Origin: PGYR01 sp046290495
Lineage (GTDB): Bacteria > Bacteroidota > Ignavibacteria > Kapaibacteriales > UBA2268
DNA: 64,000 nt
Reading direction: 5' to 3'
NCBI GenBank assembly: GCA_046290495.1
Contig: JBKAGT010000005.1
Coordinates: 1,302,001 to 1,366,000, forward strand
The position numbers were made by a program, and so were the translations under genes. Shown here piece after piece: positions 9,228-18,291 of this stretch. The notes beneath the pieces were generated by a model. It was not told the origin of the DNA and did not search any database. It saw nothing but the letters and a program-made list of their open reading frames with translations. The stretch's first letter is position 1. Each line of letters opens with the position of its first letter.

Positions 9228-11075
9228 ATGACTATAGAAGAAATATCAAAAGTACTGTTCGGAATCGAATTATTTCATGAGCTAAACGATGAGCAAAGAA
9301 TGAAACTAGCTCAACACATGGAGGTAAGGGAAGTAAAAAAAGGTGAAATAATTGTTGAGCAAGGTCAGAATCGAGACTGCTTATTTGTTATTCAAAAAGG
9401 GACAATCTCTGAATTTACAACTAAAGAAAATGGAGCAACTAGAACTATAAATCGATTCAAAAGAAACGAGGTTTTTGGTGAAGGCTCTCTAATGGACAAT
9501 TACCCTTATTCACTTTCAGCGAAAGCTAGTACAGACTGTAGACTATTTGTTCTTGATAGACAAGATTATTCTGAGCTAATGGAAAGCCAAACTAAGATAA
9601 TGGTAAAGTTAATAGCGGCTGCTTCTAGGATGATATCTAGAAGAATGAGAAATACTTATACCGGTGATAATATTGCTATGCGTTATTCGACTGGAGCTAC
9701 TCGTACTGAAACAGATATGATTGGCGAGAAATTAGTTCCTGAAGATGCACTGTATGGAATTCAGTCACTACGAGCCTCTGAAAACTTTAATATAAGCGGG
9801 ATTACATTGAGATTATTCCCTCGATTTATAAAATCATTAGCAATGGTAAAACTTGCAGCAGCTAGAGCTAACAAAGATTTGGGAGAGCTTGACCCAAAGA
9901 TTGCCGATGCGATAATGGAAGCAAGTGAAGAAATTATACAAGGGAAATACCACACACACTTCATAGTTGATATGTTCCAAGGTGGTGCCGGAACTTCTAC
10001 TAATATGAATGCAAATGAAGTGATTGCCAATAGAGCATTGAAGCTAATGGGCAAAGAATTAGGTGAATACGAATATTGTCATCCGAACAATCATGTTAAC
10101 TACGCTCAATCTACGAATGATGTTTATCCGACGGCATTGAAAATAACCTTACTTCATTTCAACGAAAAATTACTGACGGAGTTAGAGTTATTAATTTCAG
10201 AATTTGAGAAAAAAGCAAAGGAATTCTCGGGTATTCTAAAAGTAGGCAGAACTCAACTTCAGGATGCAGTACCAATGACTCTGGGTCAGGAATTTGCTAC
10301 CTTTGCAAATACTTTGAAAGAAGAGATAGATAGACTAAAGGAAAATGCGAGTTTGTTCAACGAAATTAACTTAGGCGGTACTGCTATAGGAACTGGACTA
10401 AATGCAAATCCTAAGTACAAGAAAATAGCTGTTAATCACTTAAAAGAGATTACCGGATACAAGCTTCGCTCAGCAGTAGATTTGGTAGAAGCAACTCAAG
10501 ACACTGGTTCTTTTGTTATGTATTCTTCCGCATTGAAAAGATTAGCTGTCAAGCTATCTAAAATTTCAAGTGATCTGAGATTATTAAGCTCTGGTCCAAG
10601 AGCAGGACTATGGGAGATAAACTTACCGAAAGTACAACCTGGTTCGTCAATTATGCCAGGTAAAGTTAACCCTGTAATTCCTGAAGTAGTTAACCAGATT
10701 GCTTATAATGTAATTGGTAACGATTTGACTGTAACAATGGCAGCTGAAGCAGGTCAATTGCAATTGAATGTAATGGAGCCAGTGATAGCAGTAAGCATTT
10801 TCGAAAGTTTACTACATCTTAAAAATGGGATTAATACATTAGCAACACGTTGTGTAAATGGTATCACAGCAAATGAAGATCATTTGAAACAATCTGTCCA
10901 AAACAGTATCGGATTAGTCACTGCATTAGTACCTAAGTTGGGTTACGAAGTGTGTTCTAACTTAGCAAAAGAGGCAATGGCTACGAACAATAGTGTTTAC
11001 CAATTAGCTCTAGATAAAAAGTTAATGACACAAAAAGAATTAGATGATTTTCTTTCACCGAATAGAATGATATAA
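9228..11075 (+). CDS. Cyclic-nucleotide-binding-type domain fused to aspartate ammonia-lyase
   Basis: 615 residues. Residues about 7-140 form a CRP/PKA-type beta-barrel domain: LFHELNDEQRMKLAQ, then CLFVIQKGTI, then VFGEGSLMDNYPYSLSAKA. Residues about 160-615 are a near-complete aspartase/fumarase-superfamily enzyme, with GGAGTSTNMNANEVIANRA, the tetramer active-site region YAQSTNDVYPTA and the catalytic SS-loop GSSIMPGKVNP near residue 472. The enzyme would deaminate aspartate reversibly to fumarate and ammonia. In the phosphate-binding cassette the usual Glu is kept (FGE, residues 83-85), but the usual Arg is replaced (P93-Y94), so classical cAMP binding is doubtful. No neighbour overlaps it. 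Ligand control of aspartase is inferred. Confidence 0.93.
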   Translation: MTIEEISKVLFGIELFHELNDEQRMKLAQHMEVREVKKGEIIVEQGQNRDCLFVIQKGTISEFTTKENGATRTINRFKRNEVFGEGSLMDNYPYSLSAKASTDCRLFVLDRQDYSELMESQTKIMVKLIAAASRMISRRMRNTYTGDNIAMRYSTGATRTETDMIGEKLVPEDALYGIQSLRASENFNISGITLRLFPRFIKSLAMVKLAAARANKDLGELDPKIADAIMEASEEIIQGKYHTHFIVDMFQGGAGTSTNMNANEVIANRALKLMGKELGEYEYCHPNNHVNYAQSTNDVYPTALKITLLHFNEKLLTELELLISEFEKKAKEFSGILKVGRTQLQDAVPMTLGQEFATFANTLKEEIDRLKENASLFNEINLGGTAIGTGLNANPKYKKIAVNHLKEITGYKLRSAVDLVEATQDTGSFVMYSSALKRLAVKLSKISSDLRLLSSGPRAGLWEINLPKVQPGSSIMPGKVNPVIPEVVNQIAYNVIGNDLTVTMAAEAGQLQLNVMEPVIAVSIFESLLHLKNGINTLATRCVNGITANEDHLKQSVQNSIGLVTALVPKLGYEVCSNLAKEAMATNNSVYQLALDKKLMTQKELDDFLSPNRMI

Positions 11076-11093
11076 TTAATCTAAATTATACTA

Positions 11094-12455
11094 CTATTTT
11101 TCTGGTTTAGGTTCCTTATTCTTATCTTGTTTATTAAGGGATTTACGTAATAGTATATAACCCAACGCTCCAGAGAATATAGAAGCTAAAAGGATACCAG
11201 TTTTAGAATACATTTCTTGCGGTGCTCCATTACCAAATGATAGTGCTGAGATAAATAATGACATTGTAAAACCAATACCTGTCAAGATAGAAACGTAATA
11301 GTATTGTGAGAAAGGAATGTCTTTTTGTAGGCTTACAATTCCAAATTTCTCGGCAGCCCAAACGAACATAGAAACACCAATTTGTTTACCTACAAATAGA
11401 CCAACAAATACTCCAACGGTTACAGGATTTACTAGTACTCCTAGGTAGAAATTCTCAAAATGGATACCAGCATTCGACAGTGCGAATAGCGGCATAATTC
11501 CAAATGCTACATATTCATCTATACCTCTTTCTAATCTTAGCAAAAGTGGTTGAACTTTGTCCGATAGCAAGTCAATATTATAGAGTGCGTCAGCTTCGTA
11601 TTCAGTAAGGAAGTCTGTTTTCGTATTGAATAATTTAGATTTGAACTTATCCCACAATCCTTCTGTATTCTCAACAAATTTAGATTTATCTATTAGTGCA
11701 TAAGAGGGAATAGTGAACGCAGTCAGCACACCAGCAATAGTTGCGTGCACACCTGATTTCAGCATTGTAAACCAAACTACTCCACCTAGTATCAAGTAAA
11801 ACAAAGGGTTTATAACTTTTATTCGGTTCCCAACATACATCACAAATATGAAGAGGAAGCTAATAAGTAAGTAGAATATGTTTATCGTTGAAGTATAGAA
11901 AACTGCAATTACGATAACGGCAGCAATATCATCTACGATTGCAAGAGCAGCTAAAAATATTCTTAATGAATTAGGTACACGATCACCAAGCATATATAAT
12001 ATACCTAAAGCAAACGCAATATCCGTTGCCATAGGAATAGCCCAGCCATGCATACCGTCGCCACCAAAATTGAACATCGCGTAAAGACCTGCAGGAATAA
12101 CTATACCACCTAAAGCCCCTATTATAGGGAGCATAGCTTTTCTCAAGCTTGATAGCTCTCCAATCAGTATTTCTCTTTTGATTTCGAGTCCAACGAGGAA
12201 GAAAAATACAACCATCAGCAAATCATTTATCCAATGGTGCAAACTCTTGTCCAGCATAAAATCGCCGATACCAATCTTAAAATGGGTATGCCAAAGAGCA
12301 AAATATGATTCCCACCAAGGTGAATTAGCCCAAATCATAGCAATCAAAGTACAGATAATTAATACTATACCACTTGAAGAAGCATTTGAGGTAAATTCTT
12401 GGTAGGTTCTGGCTATTGGGACTTCACTTTTAGCTAGGTCTATTTTCTTTTTCAT
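11094..12455 (-). CDS. nhaA: Na+/H+ antiporter NhaA
   Basis: 453 residues from the ATG at 12455. An upstream in-frame ATG at 12506 would add 17 residues that do not look like NhaA. About eleven to twelve membrane segments are visible. Diagnostic segments are FFLVGLEIKREIL, the ATDIAFALGIL stretch and ALAIVDDIAAVIVIA, which holds the paired aspartates needed for ion exchange. Later come FALSNAGIHF and LTGIGFTMSLFISAL. It exchanges cytoplasmic sodium for external protons for pH and salt homeostasis. An insertion of roughly 60 mostly polar residues sits between membrane segments around TIPSYALIDKSKF, as in several Bacteroidota NhaA proteins. It converges with the aspartase-fusion gene. Confidence 0.95.
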   Translation of the reverse strand: MKKKIDLAKSEVPIARTYQEFTSNASSSGIVLIICTLIAMIWANSPWWESYFALWHTHFKIGIGDFMLDKSLHHWINDLLMVVFFFLVGLEIKREILIGELSSLRKAMLPIIGALGGIVIPAGLYAMFNFGGDGMHGWAIPMATDIAFALGILYMLGDRVPNSLRIFLAALAIVDDIAAVIVIAVFYTSTINIFYLLISFLFIFVMYVGNRIKVINPLFYLILGGVVWFTMLKSGVHATIAGVLTAFTIPSYALIDKSKFVENTEGLWDKFKSKLFNTKTDFLTEYEADALYNIDLLSDKVQPLLLRLERGIDEYVAFGIMPLFALSNAGIHFENFYLGVLVNPVTVGVFVGLFVGKQIGVSMFVWAAEKFGIVSLQKDIPFSQYYYVSILTGIGFTMSLFISALSFGNGAPQEMYSKTGILLASIFSGALGYILLRKSLNKQDKNKEPKPEK

Positions 12456-12622
12456 TGAATAAGTTTTCTTAAAATTGGAATTTCTTATAGTGCATAAGAT
12501 AAACAAACTCGTAATTTATTTTATTATAAAGACGAAAATATATAAATGTGATTCCTCATTATTATATTCACCTTTTTTTTGTAAATTATTCTTTATTTAG
12601 AATTCAATTGTGATAAATTTTT

Positions 12623-15199
12623 ATGGCTAAGAACAAATCAAGCAATTCAAAAAAAACAATGTCCACTAGAACCAAGGATATAATTTTTATATCTCTTATT
12701 TTTGCTTCGGTTTACATTTTTTTAGGAAGTGCAATATCTGGTGGTGGCTTCAATGCTTCTGATAATCTCGCATCATATTCATTTACCAACTACCTAGAAA
12801 AAGCTGACAAAGATGGCGAGTTTCCTCTATGGGTTCCATACATATTTAGTGGTACTCCCTCATACTCTGCCATGTTAACTACTGGTGACAGATGGTGGGA
12901 TTTTGCTTACCAAATAATATTTGGCTTTGCTCTTATATTCAAGTTTCTATTCAACAGTGACACTGCACGAGTCGCGTTCTGGTTCGCCCTCTATGGCGCT
13001 GGTATATATTGGATGATGCGGTCGAAAGAAAAACTGCCCTCCGTGGCGTTTTTCTCGGCATTTGCTGCAGTTTTTTCTACTGCTGTTATAACTTGGATTA
13101 TGATAGGACATAACACGAAGCCTATCGTGCTTGCTTGTTTGCCATTTACATTCATATTTGTAGAAAAATTACGAGAGAAGTTTAGTCTAATATATCTATT
13201 GCTATTAGTCTTGTCACTTCATACCATGCTCGAAGCAGGTCACGTACAGATGATATTTTACTCAGCGTTGGCTTTGGGTATATATTTAATATTCGAACTT
13301 ATTAGTAGAGCTATTAGTAAGAAAGACCCAATGAGTATAGTAAAAGTAGCTGGATATCTAATAGGTGCTTCAATTATTGCATTCGTTATGTCATCAGACC
13401 GTTATTACTCTATGCTTGACTATACCGAACACTCTACTCGTGGTTCTGCACCTTTAGTACAAGAAGATGAAAACGCCAGAGATGAATCTGGTGGTAATTC
13501 ATATGACTATGCTACTATGTGGTCATTTAGCCCTGGTGAGATGATGGGATTCTTAGTTCCAAATTATTATGGATTTGGGAAACTAGAATATGATATAGAT
13601 GAAAACAGTGGTACAATATTATCACAAATTGCTAGGCAAGACCCTAACAATAAAGTTCCTACATATTGGGGACAAAAGCCGATTGAAGATTCTGCACCAT
13701 ATATGGGGATTCTGATTTTCTTCCTCGCTTTGTTCGGAGTATTTACTAATAGGAAAAATGTATTTGTGCAGTTTTTAGCATTTTTGTCTTTGTTTGCATT
13801 GCTTTTGTCCTTCGGATATACCTTACCAATACTATATGACTTCTTCTTCTACAATGTACCTATGTTCAACAAGTTCAGAGCACCGTCTATGATTTTAGCT
13901 CTGGTACATTTTGCTTTCCCTATTTTAGCTGGCTACGGCGTATCGTCGCTTATTAGCTGGAGAAAAGAAGGGATGGACAAGGACAAAAAGAAGATAATGA
14001 ATATATTTCTAATTGCTATAGGTGCATTCTTCGCGTTAGCTGTACTTTATAATGTAGGATTTGAATCAAACTATAAGTCCTCGGTTACAAACTCGGATTT
14101 TGTGAAGAATAGAATGTTACCAAGTATGCCGGACCAATACAAAGAGCAATTCAAAACAGAATACTCTGATTTCGTATGGTCTAATATGATGAGTGACTGG
14201 TTTACCAATGCTGTACTTATGTTATTAGCTGGGGCTTTGATTTATCTTTTCGCAAATAACAAGATTAAGAAACCAATTCTAATGGGCGGACTTATAGTAA
14301 TATTGGTCTTTGACCTATGGCGAGTAGATAGTCGACCAATGGATGTGGCTGAAAGATCAATCACTGACCAAGTATTCCATTCAAAAGATTGGATAAACTT
14401 TATAAAACAAGATACTGATGAAAAATTTAGAATAGCAGACTTTGTATCACCTACACCAAATGCGGCAGCTTTTTGGCTTTTGGAGAATGTAGGTGGCTAT
14501 CACTCTGCAAAGTTAAGAGTTTACCAAGACATGTTAGATGTAACATCAGGTGGAAGTACTTCTGGCGTTTCAAATCCATTTATGTGGAATTTGCTCAATG
14601 TGAAATATATAATAGATAGAAGACAGATTCCAGGTATGCGTCCAGTTTTCCAATCGCAACAAGAGCAAGCTTTTGTTTATCTTAATCCTTCATATCTACC
14701 TCGTGCTTTCTTTGTTGACAGTGTAGCTGTGAGTGACGGACTCTCTATACTTCAGAAAATGAAGTATGACCCAAGCGGTGCAACTAATTTTAATCCAAGA
14801 AGTGTTGTTTTCTTAGAAGATGGTTTAGATAATAACATACAACCTACAACGGAAGCAAACAGTGTGGAGATAACAGAGTATAAGAATGAGAAAATTACTC
14901 TGAAAGCAAATGCAACTGGCACTAACTTCTTACTATTGAGTGAGGTTTACTTCCCTAATTGGAAGGCGTATGTAGATGGAAAAGAAACCGAGATTATTAA
15001 ATCTAATTACTTTATGCGTGGATTAGTATTGGACAAAGGTAATCACACAATAGAACTAAAATACGAGTCTCCAAAATTTGAAACTGGTAAAACTGCATCG
15101 CTTATCACAAATATCATAGTAGTGCTAGCTTTATTTGGCTCGCTATTTATGCTATGGAAAGAAGAAAAAGAAAAAGGTGAAGCTAAAGCTGAGAAGTAA
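12623..15199 (+). CDS. YfhO family multi-spanning membrane protein
   Basis: 858 residues: an N-terminal transmembrane segment, an extracytoplasmic loop with FTNYLEKADKDGEFPLWVP, ten or more further membrane helices, then a soluble domain (about residues 590-820) with GNHTIELKYESP, and a last helix before a Lys/Glu tail. This is the architecture of the YfhO group, related to GT-C membrane glycosyltransferases; some members act in lipoteichoic-acid glycosylation. The substrate here is unknown. It appears to be monocistronic, with 51 nt before the next gene. Confidence 0.85.
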   Translation: MAKNKSSNSKKTMSTRTKDIIFISLIFASVYIFLGSAISGGGFNASDNLASYSFTNYLEKADKDGEFPLWVPYIFSGTPSYSAMLTTGDRWWDFAYQIIFGFALIFKFLFNSDTARVAFWFALYGAGIYWMMRSKEKLPSVAFFSAFAAVFSTAVITWIMIGHNTKPIVLACLPFTFIFVEKLREKFSLIYLLLLVLSLHTMLEAGHVQMIFYSALALGIYLIFELISRAISKKDPMSIVKVAGYLIGASIIAFVMSSDRYYSMLDYTEHSTRGSAPLVQEDENARDESGGNSYDYATMWSFSPGEMMGFLVPNYYGFGKLEYDIDENSGTILSQIARQDPNNKVPTYWGQKPIEDSAPYMGILIFFLALFGVFTNRKNVFVQFLAFLSLFALLLSFGYTLPILYDFFFYNVPMFNKFRAPSMILALVHFAFPILAGYGVSSLISWRKEGMDKDKKKIMNIFLIAIGAFFALAVLYNVGFESNYKSSVTNSDFVKNRMLPSMPDQYKEQFKTEYSDFVWSNMMSDWFTNAVLMLLAGALIYLFANNKIKKPILMGGLIVILVFDLWRVDSRPMDVAERSITDQVFHSKDWINFIKQDTDEKFRIADFVSPTPNAAAFWLLENVGGYHSAKLRVYQDMLDVTSGGSTSGVSNPFMWNLLNVKYIIDRRQIPGMRPVFQSQQEQAFVYLNPSYLPRAFFVDSVAVSDGLSILQKMKYDPSGATNFNPRSVVFLEDGLDNNIQPTTEANSVEITEYKNEKITLKANATGTNFLLLSEVYFPNWKAYVDGKETEIIKSNYFMRGLVLDKGNHTIELKYESPKFETGKTASLITNIIVVLALFGSLFMLWKEEKEKGEAKAEK

Positions 15200-15250
15200 G
15201 TCAAATCTGATTAGGTTTGTTACGTTATAGCTTAGAAAAAAAAAGTAAAT

Positions 15251-15847
15251 ATGGATAGCAACGAACAAATAATAGATTTTTTTGCCAAATTAGTCAACGA
15301 CGAAGGTATATTAACTATACCCGAAGATGTATTCTTAAAAATGGAAAAAGACTATGGGAAATTGCTTAAGCAAGAATTTAACCACTCTCGTTTATTCAGA
15401 TTACCACAGTATGAGATAGATTTCTTCAATTGGTTAAAAGAAAAAGACCTACTTGTTTGGAATGACCTTTGGAAAGATGAGGAAGACCCCTATGTTGTCT
15501 CCATCGAGTTTCTTCCACGTTTGTTAGAAAAAGATGGTCGTGGATTCCCAATATGCGATCTGCAGACTATAGATAACTACTATTTTGCTCCTCAGCTAAT
15601 GGTTGATGCAGAATCCGATGTTATGGTAGAAGCTGCAAAAACTAGATTTGTTGAAAGAAAAGGACTTACGCCTAGCCAACTTCTTGCCTTAGAAATTCAC
15701 TATGGTGGAATTGATATTTGGCATTTTGCTTACAAACACGACATAGAATTGCAAGAAGCAAAGAATGCAGTTGCATCGCTAGTAGAAGATCAAGTATTAG
15801 TCCACTTAACTGATGCAGAGCACTTGGCACCAATATTGGAGCTGTAA
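15251..15847 (+). CDS. Unrecognised 198-residue protein coupled to aspartate kinase
   Basis: I do not recognise a family. The protein is acidic, soluble, without signal peptide or membrane segments, and rich in aromatic residues (RLPQYEIDFFNWLKEKDLL; VWNDLWKDEEDPYVV). The C-terminal third (GLTPSQLLALEIHYGGIDIW and onward) looks like a helix-turn-helix or winged-helix fold, which is only an impression. Its TAA is immediately followed by the ATG of the aspartate kinase gene (TAAATG), so the two are almost certainly translated from one mRNA. Confidence 0.72.
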   Translation: MDSNEQIIDFFAKLVNDEGILTIPEDVFLKMEKDYGKLLKQEFNHSRLFRLPQYEIDFFNWLKEKDLLVWNDLWKDEEDPYVVSIEFLPRLLEKDGRGFPICDLQTIDNYYFAPQLMVDAESDVMVEAAKTRFVERKGLTPSQLLALEIHYGGIDIWHFAYKHDIELQEAKNAVASLVEDQVLVHLTDAEHLAPILEL

Positions 15848-17125
15848 ATGATAGTAATGAAATTTGGAGGTACATCTGTTGGAACTTCTGATTCTATCAG
15901 ATTAGTCGCCAATGCCATTGACAAACAAAGTGGTAAGAAGCTTGTAGTACTATCAGCAAATGCCGGTGTTACTGACAATCTGGTTAACTTGATAGGATAC
16001 CTACCTAGCAAGCCGAATGAAGCAAATAACAGAATAGAAAAAATCAATCAAAATCTTCTCTCTATTTGCAACGAATTAGAGCTCAATGACAATCAGATAA
16101 ACCAAGTTCAGAATTATATAGATGAAATAAAGAATCTAGTAGAAGGAGTAAGACTATTAGGGTTTATATCCGATAAAGTATCGAACAAGATTATATCTTA
16201 TGGGGAGATAATATCTACATATATATTTCATAGTTATTATTCTAAGCAACACCAATCTCTATTACTAGACATTACTAATCATCTAGTCTATAGAAAAACT
16301 ACAGGTACCTATCATCTAGAAAACAAAGAAGATATAAATAATTGTCTCCGAAATTCAGATACATTAATCACACAAGGGTTCATCTGTACAGATGAGAATG
16401 GGAATATATCTAATCTTGGTCGGGGTGGCTCTGACTACTCTTCATCAATCCTTGCTGCCGAGCTAGGCGCAGATGAGCTGCAAATATGGACTGACGTAAC
16501 TGGAGTTATGACAGCAGATCCCAGACTAGTAAAAAATGCCAAAACAAAGGACTACGTAAACATAACAAACCTGAGCAAGATGGCATTTTTTGGAGCGAAG
16601 GTAATACACCCAGATACTTTGAAACCAACTATGAAAACTGGCATTCCAGTCTCTATTCATAATACTTTCCAATCATCTGCTGGAGCAACTTACATAACGG
16701 AAGGCAGAAAAGACAATAACCCAGTTATTACTTTGAAAAAGGGATGTTTTGTATACACGTTAGTATCTAACACAAAAAAGGACCTATACCTCACCAACAA
16801 ATATATGTCAAGCTTAGTAGTGAAACACAATCTTAATTTACTCGCTACATTCCATTCTGATGACACTGTGAGCTATGTTTATGAAAAAGATATAGACCAT
16901 TATATTGGCATAGACAAATCTATATCAAAGGATAAAGTTGATTTACTTTACATTTGTGAATTGAATGATATCAAAATAAATGTTATATTAAAAAATATAA
17001 ATAAACTGAACCCAAAACGAATAGATTTGGATTTAAGCAAAAAAACTTTACTTATGTTAACGAATGCCGATAACAATATAGACCAATACAGTGCATTTCA
17101 CGATATACTTTTGAATTCTGAATAA
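15848..17125 (+). CDS. lysC: Aspartate kinase
   Basis: 425-residue aspartokinase, the first step from aspartate towards lysine, threonine and methionine. The amino-acid kinase domain shows KFGGTSVGTSDSIRLV at the N-terminus, and GRGGSDYSSSILAAELGA then IWTDVTGVMTADPRLV, followed by MAFFGAKVIHPDT. The C-terminal 120 residues should hold ACT regulatory repeats but are quite diverged, so allosteric control may differ from classical LysC. It starts right after the unknown gene and is 13 nt from the response-regulator gene, suggesting a three-gene unit. Confidence 0.92.
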   Translation: MIVMKFGGTSVGTSDSIRLVANAIDKQSGKKLVVLSANAGVTDNLVNLIGYLPSKPNEANNRIEKINQNLLSICNELELNDNQINQVQNYIDEIKNLVEGVRLLGFISDKVSNKIISYGEIISTYIFHSYYSKQHQSLLLDITNHLVYRKTTGTYHLENKEDINNCLRNSDTLITQGFICTDENGNISNLGRGGSDYSSSILAAELGADELQIWTDVTGVMTADPRLVKNAKTKDYVNITNLSKMAFFGAKVIHPDTLKPTMKTGIPVSIHNTFQSSAGATYITEGRKDNNPVITLKKGCFVYTLVSNTKKDLYLTNKYMSSLVVKHNLNLLATFHSDDTVSYVYEKDIDHYIGIDKSISKDKVDLLYICELNDIKINVILKNINKLNPKRIDLDLSKKTLLMLTNADNNIDQYSAFHDILLNSE

Positions 17126-17138
17126 AAATAAAGCCGCT

Positions 17139-18284
17139 ATGACAGAAGGGAAAAAATTAGGAAAAATACTAATAGTCGATGATGACAAGATTATTGTCAA
17201 GCTACTTTCTCGTATATTTGAAAAATATTGTGATATCAAAACAGCATACTCAGGGGAAGAAGGTTTAGAAATCTTAAAAGATGGCTACAACCCTGGAGTA
17301 ATACTAAGTGACCAAATTATGCCTGGTATATTAGGTTCTGAATTCCTTAACAAATCACTCAAATATGTTCCTGATGCAAAACGAATAATTCTAACTGGTA
17401 ATAAAGACTTACAGAATGTAATGGAAGTAATCAGTGAAGCAAAAGCTTTCATGTATTTGGTTAAGCCATTCGATAATATTGCCCTAATCAAAAATGTATC
17501 TAACGCATTTGAAGAATACAATATGCGTAAAGAAATGGGCAACAAGATAAAGGACTATGAAAGAAGAGTTGAAAAATATGAGCGAAGAATAAAAGGGTTA
17601 GTTGGTGACCATGATCTGAATGAGGAGACATTAGCAATTATAAATCAAATGCATGTTTTCGCTAGTAATTGTACGAAATACTATTTTAGACCTGGTTTGA
17701 GCAACATCGTTATTACGTGTAAGTATCTTGCAGATCAATTTGATTTGAGTGATGACGAAACTGAAAACCTAATTTTTGCTGCTTTCATTCAAGGTGTACA
17801 AAAGATAGGTGTAGATGATAAATTTCACTTGTTAGATCCTGTTGAGCTATCATCATCAGAACAACAAAAGTATAGAAATCATTTCCTCGCATCATTCGCT
17901 AGTCTGAAAGATAATTTCAACTTAGCCCCAGTAGCAGATGTATGTATGAAAATGTGGGAAAAACCAACTGGTACAGGATTCCCAGACAGACTAAAAGCAG
18001 ACAGAATACCTGTCAATGCTATATTGCTCTACTTAGCTGTCAAATATGAAAACTTAGTCTATAGATTGGACTATGGCGATTTGCGAAAGCTAAAAGAAAA
18101 CGGTGAGATAGTCCAGACCTACGAAACCACAGAGAAACGCCACAAAGAAGCTATATTAGAACTCAGCAAGAATTTATCATACTACGAGCAGCTACCAGTA
18201 AAAGCATTCAAACACTTAGTCACCTATGGTGATTGCCCTAGCTTGAAGCCAGTTAAAGATAATTTGGTATTGAAGCTGAAGTAG
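17139..18284 (+). CDS. Response regulator with degenerate HD-GYP output domain
   Basis: 381 residues. The receiver domain (residues 8-125) is complete: acidic pocket DDD at 14-16, phospho-acceptor Asp58 in SDQIMPG, Thr86 and Lys109. A short basic, probably coiled segment (about 135-160) leads to an HD-GYP-like domain. There the HD pair is replaced (AAFIQGVQKIGVDD instead of LLHDIGKIG), and the GYP region reads PTGTGFPDRLKADRIPV without the preceding His. It therefore probably no longer hydrolyses cyclic-di-GMP and may act as a binding or protein-interaction module. No histidine kinase is adjacent. Confidence 0.86.
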   Translation: MTEGKKLGKILIVDDDKIIVKLLSRIFEKYCDIKTAYSGEEGLEILKDGYNPGVILSDQIMPGILGSEFLNKSLKYVPDAKRIILTGNKDLQNVMEVISEAKAFMYLVKPFDNIALIKNVSNAFEEYNMRKEMGNKIKDYERRVEKYERRIKGLVGDHDLNEETLAIINQMHVFASNCTKYYFRPGLSNIVITCKYLADQFDLSDDETENLIFAAFIQGVQKIGVDDKFHLLDPVELSSSEQQKYRNHFLASFASLKDNFNLAPVADVCMKMWEKPTGTGFPDRLKADRIPVNAILLYLAVKYENLVYRLDYGDLRKLKENGEIVQTYETTEKRHKEAILELSKNLSYYEQLPVKAFKHLVTYGDCPSLKPVKDNLVLKLK

Positions 18285-18291
18285 TTAACCT

